From NCBI GenBank assembly GCA_033816765.1, contig CM066289.1:1860001-1924000 (forward strand): a stretch of DNA of 64,000 bases, read 5' to 3'. The DNA is from Nothopassalora personata (taxonomy: Eukaryota; Ascomycota; Dothideomycetes; Mycosphaerellales; Mycosphaerellaceae). The notes below the pieces were generated by a model. The model was not told the origin of the DNA. It searched no databases and was given only the letters and a program-made list of their open reading frames with translations. The position numbers and the translations under genes were made by a program. Shown piece after piece: positions 29,876-40,862 of the stretch; position 1 is the stretch's first letter, and each line of letters opens with the position of its first letter.

Positions 29876-32460
29876 GTACTAGGCGTCGATACTTAAACCC
29901 TATAGCGCTCTTACTTAGCGTCTTAAAGTTACGATAGAGGTCTATTACCTAGTGCATACTCTAGCTTCTCTAGAGTTTAAGATAGTTATCGTCGCGGATC
30001 TTAATAAAGTAAGGGTTAATCTAACGTAGTGTCTTCTTATATACGGCCTACCTTATTAGAACGCCTACAGTAGTTACCCGCATTTGCCTAGCGCTTAGGT
30101 CCTCTCTAAACTAGCTAATGCTATTCTTACTTAGGTAATTCTAGACCCTAACCGAGAAGAAACGCTTAAATTGGCCGTCTTCTATGTAGTCGTTAATCCG
30201 GTACTACTAGATAAACTCTCTAGCATTCCCTTACTTATAAAAACCGTGTAAAAACTCCGGCCTACTAGTGCCCTCTAAGTTAAGAGAGTATAGTATGTTA
30301 AGCCGGTTACTAGTCTAGTAGTTTTTAATTTCGAGGTTTAAGTCGACCCTAGCATACTGCACTATAGTGTTCGCGTCACCCCCCTAATAAGCCCTATTAA
30401 AGCTAAAAATCGTAGGCCTAGGGAAGGAGATAAACCGAGTGTAGTGTTAAGGGTGTAGCGCTACTTATAAGAGCTATAGCCCGGGGTCTTATCGTATAAT
30501 CTATTAGCTTAGAGAATACTACATGTTCTAGTAGACGCCGCCGTTACTAACCTTATTCAATTCTCGTAGGTACTATCGGTACACGTCAAATTCTCGACTT
30601 ATTATCTCTCTAACTGTTTTAACCCGCGGCGCTAGTTTAGCGTTATTATACTAGTATAGTATATTACTATTAATGTAGGTACCGGTACTATTAAGATCGG
30701 CTTAGTCGGCTTTATTAATACTAAATTTATCGAGGATCTAGTTGTAGTTAGCATACGTAATGATGCTACTCGTAGTGCCGACTTTACCTCGAACGCGGAG
30801 GCAGCTAAGCGGGTTAATAGTCTTCTAACTACGCTTATTAGGGCGAAACCACAACCTATTCTTTACCTTAATAGCTAAAAAACTCTTGCCTTTAAAGAGC
30901 TAGTCTTAGACCTTAAGCGCGCGCTTACATAGGGTATTAGCGGTAATACCGGGATTCGTAACGAAGTAGAGGGCCTTATAGTAGAAATCTCGAATATGCT
31001 AATCGCACATTATAGCGCTAACCTTACTATCCCTCTTAAGAACGTCCGAGACAGCATATTCGAGCATCTTAAGGCCCGCTATCCGGTGCTTAGGTAGCTA
31101 GTTAATACTATCTACATTAATCGAGTTTCTAAACTTAATGCTATAGTACCGCTTATTATAGGTGCAGTTAGCGCGCTTAATCCGGAGGGCCTCGTCTTCT
31201 TATAGGATCTAATCCTTAAAGACTAATATATCCCTAATTATAGCCGAAGGTAATATAGTAAGTATCGGATTACTATTCTTAGTTAGGGCCGGAGTAGATC
31301 GTAGGGTACTAACCGGTATACCTAGCGGACTGCCTTTGCGTATAGGTGCGCCGTCTAGCGTTCGGTTAGGCGAGGATTAAGTAGGCGTAGTTATGCCCTT
31401 ACCTATACTCTCGCCTATACGGAGCTACTTAAGTCGACTCGACTTACGACCGCCTCTCGATAGGACTATAGGCTAGGTAGAGGCTAGTAGAGTTAGCGTA
31501 GTACTCTTTACACGTCCTTTACCTTTACTACCCGGTAGTAGCTAACGTGGCTAAGGCTGTTACTAGCTAGATAGTCTAGGTTAATCTATACTATCCTCTA
31601 GGGACGCGGACTTCTTAGTAATAGTACCCTCTATAAAATATAGAAGGCTATCCTTATAGACGGCTAGGCGGTGTCTTCTAATAATCTCCCTACTCTTAGC
31701 CGACTACGGATTAATACTACGTGCTTTAGCCTCCCTATCGCACCGGGTAAGATTACTAGGCTCTAGAATTCGCTTACGATCTATACCCTTACGGCCGATC
31801 CTTATACGCTAGATTAATGCCCTCTAAATTCTACTAATAGCCCTACTATAGTCTAGGTACTTGTTAATAAAGGCTATGAACTAGCGGCGCCCGCTATTAG
31901 TACTATAAAGCTCGGAGATAACGCGTCGATTAAGAATCTTATTGTCTATCTACTATAGCTAGTAGCGGGTAAGCGTAGCTCGAAGAGTCTTCTCTCGGTT
32001 ACGAATCTCTAAACCGGTCTTACGAATCTTACCGACGATAGGAAACAAGACATCGGGCTTCTTATTACTAAGGAATTTATCCTAGTAGCTCTTACCTATG
32101 CCGCCCTTAACTTCCTCAAAAAATAGGTTAACCTAGACGGAGTAGTCTTCGAACACCTTCTCGAAGCCCTTATAGAAGTCCTTTAACACCTTAACCCGCT
32201 TCTAAGGACTAAGCTCTCGGAACATAACATTAGCGGCGGACTTCGGCGTGTTCGTGTTAGTAAGGACATGCTTAACGTTGTCCGGTAGGCGAAGGGACTC
32301 GAACAAGGTCTAAGGTAGGCGGGTAAGCCTAGTAATACTACTAGTAAGCGCTATACTCGAGCTAGCCGGGCGTAACGATAGACTAGCTAAAGCTATAATA
32401 ACTAGGATTCGCTAGTAGTAAGATCGTAAGAGCTAGCTATCTTGTAGTACTACTCTAGAG
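29876..32460 (-). pseudogene. Gypsy-L large accessory ORF downstream of integrase, unknown
   Basis: A minus-strand frame broken only by RIP-type stops runs from about 32460 down to 29876 and continues at 15007, for roughly 1,100 codons. The N-terminal domain is helical and basic (KKPDVLFPIVGKIRKTGLEI, INKYLDYSRAISRI). A low-complexity Ser/Pro/Lys linker lies near 31280-31560. The C-terminal domain includes EDEALRIKRANCTYNKRYYS, VKTVREIISREFDVYR, FSFNRAYWGGDANTIVQYA (its Trp read from a TAG) and FKRFFSVRVWNYLSKN (likewise). It lies on the sense strand of Gypsy-L after integrase, where an env or other accessory gene would be. I do not recognise the family. A plus-strand frame over 30560-31530 is also readable but not continuous with anything, so I prefer the minus strand. 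Confidence 0.5.
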
Positions 32461-33059
32461 TATTAGTAAGCTTTAAAAGCTTAGTATTAGGGTAGGGGCT
32501 TTAAAGAAGGTTAAGGTCGTAAAGAGAGAGAGGCTAAAGAACCGTCTAATGTATATAGTAGTAGTAGACAGATGTGTTAGTAGCTCTAGTAATAGTGTTA
32601 GTGTTTAAAGAAAAGGAGAGGAAGTAGTAGGTAGAGAGCTACGCTTAAGTATGCCTCTTAGCGTATGTCCCTATAACCGTTATAAGGTAGTAGCGCCGAG
32701 ACCGGTCTTATAAGTAGTAAGAGTAGTACTATTAAGGTTATACTAAAGGTCCGATAACCCTATATATAACCGAAAACCAGTGCTAGTAACTACCTAGGTA
32801 AGCATTCGGTAGGGGTATGCTACGCTATTACGTAATCCGATTTACCGGTCCCGGGACCGGTAAATGTAACTCTACTAACTAAGGTCTAACTAAGGTAAGA
32901 ACACCCTATAAAGTGAAGTCTAGATAACCAAATCGGCTTAATAAACTAAAGGGCATGTATAACACATACCTAAGGGAAGTGAACTCCGTACGCTATTACT
33001 AACTAATTAGTTCTTAGCCTTAATCCTACTAAACTGTAAAATTTGGGCTATAGAAAGGT
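32461..33059 (-). other. Gypsy-L spacer between integrase and accessory ORF
   Basis: About 600 bp without a convincing frame. It holds one perfect 26-bp palindrome (32840-32865) and may contain the accessory ORF's own promoter or splice acceptor. Confidence 0.4.
32840..32865. repeat. 26-bp perfect palindrome (ATTTACCGGTCCC and its inverse)
   Basis: Perfect inverted repeat with half-site ATTTACCGGTCCC and no spacer. It is identical to 35034-35059 and nearly identical to copies in both Gypsy-L LTRs (13571-13596, 38404-38429). It contains no CpA/TpG and so is RIP-proof. Confidence 0.9.
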
Positions 33060-34219
33060 TATAAGGCCTAACCTATAGCTTCTTAGATTCCGGTTTAGGA
33101 TACGATCCCTTTTTGTCAACTCCTACAGGTAGCACGTCTTCGTCGGCGATAGGCTCGATCTCGTTCGAATTACTACTATCTTCGCTATTAGCGACGCTAT
33201 TAGCGACTTCTCCCTCCCCTATTACGAGATCGGTCCCATTATCTAAGCTTAGTACTCCTATGTTATCCGGGCGAAGTTCTAGAACTAGCTTAAGGTTTTC
33301 CCGTACCTAAACACCCTTTATTAGCGTGCTATTAAGTTCCTTAAGAATATAGGTACTAAACTCCCTAGAGACACTAGATACCTAATATAGACCTTACTAT
33401 CGGTAACCGATCTTACGTAAGAAGTTATCCTTATATAGCTTATCGAATCTTATAATAAGGTCGCCCTTCTAGAAACTAATAGAGTTAACATTCCGGTAAG
33501 AATTAAAGTAGTCCTTACTAAGTTCTCTTAGTCGCTTCCTTCGAGCATGTAGCTCTTCTAAACTAAGGTCTCGAGCCTAGAGTTAACGCGTACGTATAGT
33601 AAGTAGGTCCTTAGTCGTTCTTACCGATCCCTATTAGTAATTCGCCTACGTCGGGTGCTTAACCTCAATTAGTAGAATCGTGCGATAGCTATATAGGACC
33701 TAAGCTAGCGTTATTCTAGTAGTACGACAGGTCGTGGTCCTATTAGCCTATAACATAGCGGGTACCTATTGTTCCTATCCGCGGTATGTGTTTCTTATAA
33801 GCTTTACTAACGCTATAAGAATCGGACGGTATCTAGCCTTAACCGGAGCATTAGACTACGGATAGTACGGTAATATTCGAATCCTTCGAACACTAAGCCC
33901 TACGAGTAACCGCTTAACCTTACCCGCATAAACCGTAGCGTTATTAAGTACAATTTTAGTATAGTAGCCGTACCTATAGAAGACATCTTCGTATAGAAAC
34001 TTAGTAACCGTCTTAGAGCTAGGAGGTGCCCTCGTTACTCTAGCCTCGATCTAGTTACTAAGTGCTTCGCGCGTAACTAGGAGGTATCCATTTTTATGCA
34101 CCTAGACGGGGTCCGAGTACTACTTCTTACTAATAACCTAAGGGCTCGATAAGTAAAGCTTACTAGCGCGCTAGTTGCCTTCGCGAAACCTATAGGGAGT
34201 ATAACTTCGAACCTACGTA
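33060..34219 (-). pseudogene. Gypsy-L integrase relic
   Basis: The C-terminal part of a Gypsy integrase, read leftward: the core (YGYYTKIVLNNATVYAGKVK, then VRRIRILPYYP and NAPVKARYRPILIALVKL) and a C-terminal barrel (ISFQKGDLIIRFDKLYKDN, its Gln read from a TAG, then IGYRWQGPY-like and YILKELNSTLIKGVQVREN). The N-terminal zinc domain, RNase H and RT that should precede it are absent; a foreign solo LTR stands there. RIP stops throughout. Confidence 0.65.
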
Positions 34220-34555
34220 GAGACATCCCTTGTCCCTCGTCACGTGGGTGGCCTAGGAAGTGTCGATCCTCGATATGTCTCTAAAGTAGTGTGAACGAGA
34301 GTTCACTACAAGGTTGCAACTTAACACAAGAGTGTTGATTTGAGTTGAGCACGAGGCTCCTATCTACTCGTAAAGAAGCGTCGTCTATATAGTGCCATGT
34401 CTTGGCGTAACTGATCAGACTGAGCAGACTGATCACTGAGCAGACTGAGCGAACTGATCACTGAGCTGATCAGTCTGAGCGAAGTCGACCTGCTCAGTTT
34501 CGGTCCTTCCCGAAGAATGAGTGGCTGTGGGTTCTTCCTGAACCGAACCGTAACA
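34220..34555 (-). repeat. Un-RIPped solo LTR of the TR-GAG/Chromo type
   Basis: On the minus strand it starts TGTTACGGTTCGGTTCAGG at 34555 and shares the CCAAGACATGGCACTATATA core with the TR-GAG LTR. It carries several ACTGATCA/CTGAGCAG repeats. CpA/TpG are abundant, unlike the flanks. The right flank is AGTAC; no matching duplication is found at the left edge, which I can only place near 34220. Confidence 0.75.
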
Positions 34556-35570
34556 AGTACTTCCTATCGAACGGACCTTGTCCTTTAGGCATCTTAGATT
34601 CTAGGTATAGTGCCCTACGCTTCGATTCTATATCTCCCTTAACTCGTAATTCTAGGCATTTGTGAACGCTCGCGTCTACTAGCTTCTTCTTGTCCGCCTT
34701 ACGCTTATATATCGTAAAGACCTGCGGTATCCTAATGTTAGCTATATGTTAGCCTACTTGTTACTTCCGTACCTAAGCATTTAATGCAGATTGCCTTAGG
34801 ATCTCGGAGGGCCAATCCCCTTAAACTAAATAAACGTTAGTAATAGAATCTCCCTCGAACGCGCCTATTCCAATTTCTGTAACTCGTTCCTTTATTCTAG
34901 TAGTCCTAAGTAATCCTAATAAGTGAGCTAAATGGTTACTAGGCGTTAGAGCCTTACCGGGTTCCTATAGATGCGTCGTGTCTTCCTATAGATACGTCGT
35001 GTCGTAGTCGTATCCGTTTTCCTTACTATAGCTATTTACCGGTCCCGGGACCGGTAAATTAAAGTCCGAGGTTTCTCCGAGATAGTACGAGAACCTTACC
35101 GATTTAGTTAAATCCGGCTTTAGTAAGTCGGTAGGTTAAGCGCCGTAACTTAATCTACCCTTCTATTTCCCGACGCTTTTAACAGTTCTTAAAGGGTCTT
35201 ACACCTGTCCGAGCTAACTAGGGTAGTAAATATAACACTTTTACCTTTACGGCTAGTAATAGTCCCCTCCTATAAACTATTATCGCAGTTACGGGCAGTA
35301 AGCCGTACCTTACGGGCCTACGGACGTCCTAGGATTATTAGTAAGTTTAGATCCGAGGAGATAAACATGTCTACTTAGTAGTAAACCCTAAATACCTAAA
35401 TATCTAAATTGCCTATAACACCTTTAAACTAGGCCCGCCCTCTAGCACCTCTAAAGGTAAGCTAAGTACTCGACATTACTAGTAACCTAAACCTATAAGC
35501 GTTCCTCTAGCCGATAATATTTACCTCGGAACCCTTATTAATTAGGCACCTAATCTAGTTCTTGTTCATC
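34556..35570 (-). pseudogene. Gypsy-L protease and pre-RT region
   Basis: An aspartic-protease region (IRCLINKGSEVNIIG; Asp expected before the TGSE/KGSE run) is followed by SSDLNLLIILGRPQARKVRL, a conserved post-protease block of fungal Gypsy elements, and a linker ending in VFTIYKRKADKKKLVDASVH. In intact relatives an RT follows at this point; here the solo LTR follows. A second copy of the 26-bp palindrome (35034-35059) lies within the readable frame. Confidence 0.55.
35034..35059. repeat. 26-bp perfect palindrome, second copy
   Basis: Identical to 32840-32865. Here it lies in the pol-region frame, where it would encode LPVPGPVN on the minus strand. Confidence 0.9.
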
Positions 35571-37978
35571 CTAAACTCCGCTACTACCTAAGGACTAGGG
35601 ACTATAGTAAAGTTGTTAAGGACACTAGAGAGCCCGATTTTCTTAACGTCCTTATATAGCTTAGTAGTAGGGACCGCACCCTTAGAGTAAAGCATAGTTA
35701 AATACACTCCGACATACTAGGCCTAACTATCTTCGCGGAAGACCTCCTTATTATACTTAGGTTTATCTTTATAGGTGACTACTTGTCTAGTACGAACCTT
35801 AGGGTCCTTTCCTATAAGACGTCGTACTATAGCGAGCTTCTCCTAAAGAGCGGGGGTGTTAGTAACGCGACCAAAGAGGGCAGCCTCGAACTAGCGACTA
35901 TATCGAAACTAATCTTAGGCGTTTATATTAGGAAACGTTATCTAGAGGATCTAATTAATCTAGTAGATAATACCCTCTTCCTTTATAACTGGGCTATTAC
36001 TAGCTAAACTATATTGTCGGACGTAGTTATTAATCCTTATAGTCTTAGCATTCTATATACGCTTCCTTTCTACGAAGGGGGCGTTTACGGGACTAATAAG
36101 TATATCCTTAGGCAGTCCTTTATTAGCATCGTTCCCTAGTCTATTTACTTAGGCATTATTTCCCCTTCCTAGGGTTACCCCGGATTCGGCTAATGATTAA
36201 GTTTCGCTCATTTAAGCACTAACTTCGTTAATTATTTCAACTTCCTACTATTTAATCTTAGCTTACCGGATCTCCTATTCTAATTGTAGGCGAACTTTCT
36301 TAGTAGCCTTAGCTTAGGCTCGTAGATCCTAGGCTAAGGACCGGGTCCTCGGGTACGGATTCTTTAGAATGCCTACGGGTGCCTTCCCTTTCACTTTGTT
36401 AGACTATATAGGATAGGTAGATACCTCGTTAAGCTCGCCTAAGTCGATCGCCTACTCCGCTTCACTTTCTCCAAATAAGACCTAATATGTCCTAGTAGCC
36501 TTCTCCGTTTAGCTAGACCGTGCGTCCTAAGGGCTATACTCTATTAAATGCCTAAAGTTAGGAGGGGGATTAGAATAATTAGGAGGCGTAACCTTAGTTA
36601 CCCTAGTATAGTCCCTACCTATCTATTACTTACGTAGTGCGGGAATCTTATACTAGTTATTAAACTCGATCGGTCTATAATGTTCTTCGAGTAGAGGGAG
36701 TATATAGAGCAGTTTCGGTTTACTATAGTCCCTCCGAAAGTTAAACTTAGTAGGACGTAGATTGCCTTCTTTCCCTAGATACTACTAGTTATTCGGGGCG
36801 AGGTATACATAGCCCCGGGATATTAAGGACCTTATCGCCCTATAATTGCTAGCCTAGTGCTTCGAACTGCTACAGTTGTAGTAATAACTATCTATCGCTT
36901 TAGACTATTCGCGATTCTACGATGGGGGACGCTACATTACGTAAACCTACAGTTTAGTATCTAGGTCGTGCCTCTCCGGTTACATAGAGCGTTAATTCTC
37001 GCTCGGGTAGAAGGTACCCGCGTCCGCAACGCGACCGCGCTAGTATATACGTATACTTATCTTAGCTACCTTCTAGATTAGGTTATTATTAATAACAGTC
37101 CTAGAGGTAGCCTTCTTAAGCGTATTAATCTTAGGCTTAAGGCGCGGCATTTGCTTTACGACTAAGCGGTATAGCTAAGGTAAAGTAAGAGGGAAATCTA
37201 TATACATAGCTTTCTATCCCTCCTTACTATCTACGATACTAGTAGCTTCATCGAGAATCCTCTAAAAGTCCCTAAACTTCTTAGGTTACTTTAGGTAAAG
37301 CCCGTAAGCCTTATAGACCGCTTTCGCGACTACCTCTAGCAATTCCTAAAGGAGAAGGCGACTCCGGGAGCTATTATCCAAATCCTTAGGTTCAATTAGA
37401 TTACTTAAGGATACAAATAGGCGGATAAATTCCTTTATATCTTATTCTTTAGGCCTCTTGCCTTACTGCGCCCTAATAATCTCCTTAAGATATTCCTAAC
37501 TCCCTAACATCGAGTAGGCGTTAAACCTTAAGAACTCTAATAAGAACGCCCTCCTAAAACGTGCCTTGTTAGTGAACCACCTAGGCAGTCTTATAACTAC
37601 GCGCCGGATAGTAGTTTCGCAATTGCGCTTAAACCTGCCCTAGAAATTATCCTTCTTAATAGATGCCCGAGGCGGATACTAGTCTATTAGGTCGCTAAAC
37701 CGCTCCTAGAACTTAGTAGCATTAGTGCTATTAAAGAACGGATTCTTAGCACCTCCTAGAGATAGAAAGCGAGGGCTAGCGTTTTCTATTACTACTACTA
37801 ATCGTCTAAAGAGGGCAGTTATAGTATCTATTCTAATTATGCTGTTCGTTCCTACACCTATACCTAATTTAGCGGCGCTAGTTCCGCTTCTCCCTTCTTT
37901 ACTAGATTTAGGTGTTTCCCCTTCCTCCGATTCCTCTATCCCCTTATAAGGGACAGAATCCCTATAGACCCCTTCCAT
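35571..37978 (-). pseudogene. Gypsy-L gag relic
   Basis: Starts at ATG 37978 (MEGVYRDSVPYKG) with an acidic, Ser-rich tail. The capsid-like core FFNSTNATKF, then RFKRNCETTIRRVV and LPRLKPKINTLKKA, resembles the large fungal Gypsy gag type. A degenerate CCHC region lies near 36840-36900. The frame then continues into protease. The first 90 codons contain no stop, the longest intact stretch in Gypsy-L. Confidence 0.65.
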
Positions 37979-38149
37979 TTTCGTAGGGTTTATAGGCTGT
38001 TCGTAGCCCCTACCTATGTCGGCAAAGGTGCTAAGTTTTTCTAGTAATGCAGCCGTATCTATTGTTACGTAGTGCTTACTTTAGAATGTGCTAATACTAG
38101 TTATTACTTAATAGAATCTTATAACCGTAATTGTTACTAAATACCTTAG

Positions 38150-38275
38150 ACCTTAAGTGTTTTCGACCTTAGTCGACCTTAACCGTAAACCTTAACCTTA
38201 AACCTTAACCTTAAGTAATAACCTTAACCGTGAACCTTAGACCTTAAACCGTGATTTTAACCTTATAAACTAGAT
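38150..38275. repeat. Imperfect CCTTAA repeats
   Basis: A leader region between the gag start and the 5' LTR with many copies of ACCTTA/AACCTTA spaced 6-9 bp apart. It resembles a degenerate telomere-like array but lacks CCCTAA units. It is probably element leader sequence. Confidence 0.6.
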
Positions 38276-38331
38276 ACTAATACGCCACCGGGTGTACACT
38301 TAATAACCCCCCTTATTAACTACTAAAATAA

Positions 38332-38699
38332 TGTCTACTAACTACCCTATGTAGGCCTGTCCGAGTTGTAGTAGTATAGAGCGGTGCTTACGTAAGCAGG
38401 GGTATTTGCCGGTCCCGGGACCGGGAAATCAGGTCACGTGACAAGTAGCGTAGTAGCTAGATGAAACAAGAGGATTAGCGGACCTAAACCCCTATACCCT
38501 CTACTCGAGAGGTATAAATTAAATTGTTACCTTAATGCTACGCTTACAATGCTTAGCTACGTAGTATATATCTTAATAGCTATACTAGGTCCTACTAGCT
38601 TACCTAAATGTCTAATTAAACCTAAATGAAATTGGGGCAAGTTAGACCTAAGGGACCCCCTCTAAACCTAAGGTTAATACAACCTATTAGTCGTTAATA
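38332..38699 (-). repeat. Gypsy-L LTR (right copy, 5')
   Basis: 368 bp matching 13499-13866. Contains the near-palindrome at 38404-38429. Followed by GTAGTAA (38700-38706), the repeat of the left flank. Confidence 0.85.
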
Positions 38700-38787
38700 G
38701 TAGTAACTTATTATTAACTAGGGAGGATCTAATAAATTGCTCTATAGTAGTCTTATAGTTATATACCTATACTTAAAAGTCTTTATA
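38700..38787 (-). mobile_element. Copia-1 gag fragment between two insertions
   Basis: After the GTAGTAA duplication the minus-strand gag of Copia-1 resumes: YKTTIEQFIRSSLVNNKLLL joins in frame with KYLFVLLDSIYRLYF at 13400-13490. It ends at 38787, where Gypsy-6 copy 1 starts. This short piece shows that both large piles sit in one original Copia-1 copy. Confidence 0.75.
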
Positions 38788-38958
38788 TGTAAGGGTAGCC
38801 TATAGCTAACTCTTATATGTAATACGGCTATACCCGGCTTAGTATACCGCACGTAACGCGCATACGTACACTAGGAGACGCATATAGCGTCTATAGAAGA
38901 AAGTAAGCTTTAGTTTATCTACGATTAGAAGATCGTAGGCGTGCTATACATTACGACA
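38788..38958 (+). repeat. Gypsy-6 copy 1 5' LTR
   Basis: 171 bp from TGTAAGGGTAGCC to CATTACGACA, homologous to 60145-60330. Confidence 0.8.
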
Positions 38959-39430
38959 TCCCCTTATAGCCTTACGGTCCTTATAGTTCTAAAGCTTCCC
39001 TTCGTTATAATCTATACACGCTATAGAGCCCGATCGCGACGTATATAACGGCGAGTCGCCTACGCCGCCCCTAAGCCCTAGAGTATAGTAGTAGGCGCGT
39101 CGTGTAGCCTTAGTTACGAGAAGAGAGGGCTTACGGGCTAAGATTAAAGAGTAAGAGATATAGCGGGAGATCGAGCGGCTAGAGATCTTACGCGCTATAA
39201 GCGTACCGCCTCTAGAGCGTATAGTAGGGAGGAGAGAAGATTACCTCCCTACTATAACCCCTACCTCTATCTCTATAACTACTAACGATAATATTATAGT
39301 ACGAGGCGCGGCCGTAGCGTATACGACGCGACCGCGTCTAAAAGAGCCGACGCCTTTTAGAGGGGATTCGATAAGGAAGGTAAGGGTATTCCTTCGGGAG
39401 CTCTTACTTATCTTCGCCCTCTTAGGTACT
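38959..39430 (+). pseudogene. Gypsy-6 copy 1 gag, N-terminal part
   Basis: Leader and start of gag. The last 150 bases read RLKEPTPFRGDSIRKVRVF and LRELLLIFALLGT, matching copy 2 near 60680-60770. Upstream is a glutamine/basic-rich, poorly defined tail. Cut at the GTACT duplication (39426-39430). Confidence 0.6.
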
Positions 39431-39857
39431 TGTTACGGATCGGATTAGGCTACGACGGCACGCCTAACTATTAGTTACAGAGATCACGTGCGCCGCATAA
39501 GATCACTCGCTTACTAGCGACTTAGTAATTCGCGATTACTCGCTTACTAGCGACTTAGTAACTCGAGATTACTCGCTTACTAGTGATTAAATGATTAAGA
39601 CTAAAGACTAGTAATGTCTCCTTTGTATTTAGGAACGCTAAGAACCCCTTATGGTTTCGAGGCGTTTAACTTACTATTTAATATTACTGTTTAGAATACA
39701 CTATAACCTAACCTCTATCTTACTACTACTTAGTCTTTATAAGATAAGACAGCTACTGCTTTATTACTCTCCCTTAACTTCCTATCGGCCCGAGAATAAA
39801 CCCGATTAAGCTTGTCTTCTTAACTTGTAATATTATTAGGTTATACTAAACCTAATA
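39431..39857 (+). repeat. Chromo-A 5' LTR
   Basis: 427 bp, TGTTACGGATCGG to AAACCTAATA. It has repeated ACTCGCTTACTAGCGACTTA units in U3, a core promoter block near 39618-39672 (CTCCTTTGTATTTAGGAACG) shared with Chromo-T and Chromo-B, and GGCGTTTAA at 39661-39669, which the primer-binding site matches. Confidence 0.9.
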
Positions 39858-39858
39858 G

Positions 39859-39869
39859 CTTTAAACGCC
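39859..39869 (+). promoter_or_regulatory. Chromo-A self-priming site
   Basis: CTTTAAACGCC immediately after the LTR; its complement GGCGTTTAA lies in R at 39661-39669. No TGG tRNA-type start. Same arrangement as TR-GAG. Confidence 0.55.
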
Positions 39870-39949
39870 CTCTACGATAGGAGACTAATAGAGTAAACGG
39901 GGAACACCCGCCCCTAGTGAAGTAAGTAGAGCCCGACGACCTTAGACCG

Positions 39950-40862
39950 CGAACGATGCTATTAATGCCTTAGCTACTTATATAGGCAACGACGCCCTTA
40001 AGGTTAGTAAGCTAGAATACTACTATAGCGACCGAGACAAGTTCGATACTTAGGTCTCTTAGATAGACATGTACTTCTTATTTAACTCTATGCCTAAGAA
40101 CCTTAAGCCTGTCTTTACTACTACCTTTTTAAGAGGACGAGTATAGCATTAGGTTAAACTATTCCTTAGGAAATACCTAGACAGTAACGGAGAAGACAAT
40201 GCTAACGGAATCTTTAGGTTATATAACTATCTTAAGCATACTATAAAGAGCGTCTTTAGTGTCTCTAATAAGATTACTACTACCGTTTGTATTATTTAGC
40301 ATTTAACCTAGAAGACATCTACTACCGAATATGCTACTAAATTCTAGGAATACGCGTAACTTACCGATTAGGACGACGAAGCACTTTAAGTTATGTACCG
40401 AAGAGGACTAAAGGAGTATGTTAAGGACGAGTTAATAAGGGACGGTCGGAAAATCGATAGCTTAGGCGACCTCGTTAGAGTTACGATTAATCTTAACGAT
40501 AGGCTCTACGAGAGAGCTATAGAACGACGATACGACTCTAAGGTATCCGGAAAGGCTAGATATATACTAGGCTACAACAACCGTAATAGAGGCTTCTACG
40601 ATAACTATAATAGTAAGCCTAGGGACAAATTATACTACGGAATATAGCTAATAGAGCTCGACGTTACCGAGAAAGGTCGTAAGATTAGGAATAGTAACGG
40701 GAATAGAGCATCCCGGAGTTCGAAAGAAACACGAACTTACTACGGATATAGTAAACCTAGCTACCTAGTAAGGGACTGCCGCGGTAAGAATATAGTACGC
40801 CGCGAACAGTTTAACATAATACAACCCCGAACTAGTAAATCTAAGAGTAGCGTTAGATCTTA
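39950..40862 (+). pseudogene. Chromo-A gag relic
   Basis: Capsid region (YFLFNSMPKNLKPVFTTTFL, then EYATKFQEYAQLTDQDDEA, the two Gln-bearing runs read through TAG/TAA) and 84 stop-free codons from 40393 (MYRRGLKEYVKDELIRDG). The CCHC knuckle near 40737-40795 reads YYGYSKPSYLVRDC, three ligands being Tyr through RIP. The downstream RGKNIVRREQFN is shared with Chromo-T, and similar wording (KKKNIVSREFN) follows the TR-GAG knuckle. Confidence 0.8.

Larger units (their letters stand above)
13499..38699 (-). mobile_element. Gypsy-L: large LTR element with extra ORF, inserted in Copia-1 gag
   Basis: Two 368-bp direct LTRs (13499-13866 and 38332-38699) bound the element, and GTAGTAA is repeated on both sides (13492-13498, 38700-38706). 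After removing the Gypsy-1 insertion the element is about 10 kb. Genes read right to left: gag, aspartic protease, a missing RT/RNase H segment replaced by a foreign solo LTR, the integrase core and C-terminus, then a large unknown ORF. The gag resembles the fungal Gypsy type with an FFNGTN-like start (FFNSTNATKF). It is RIPped throughout apart from the solo LTR at 34220-34555. Confidence 0.75.

Noticed and set aside
30560..31530. Plus-strand frame over the Gypsy-L accessory region
   Set aside because: It can be read through TAG/TAA stops, but it has no continuation on either side, whereas the minus strand is continuous from 32460 to 29876 and on to 15007.
38150..38275. Internal telomere array
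   Set aside because: Units are CCTTAA-like and irregular rather than CCCTAA, and they sit in the Gypsy-L leader.
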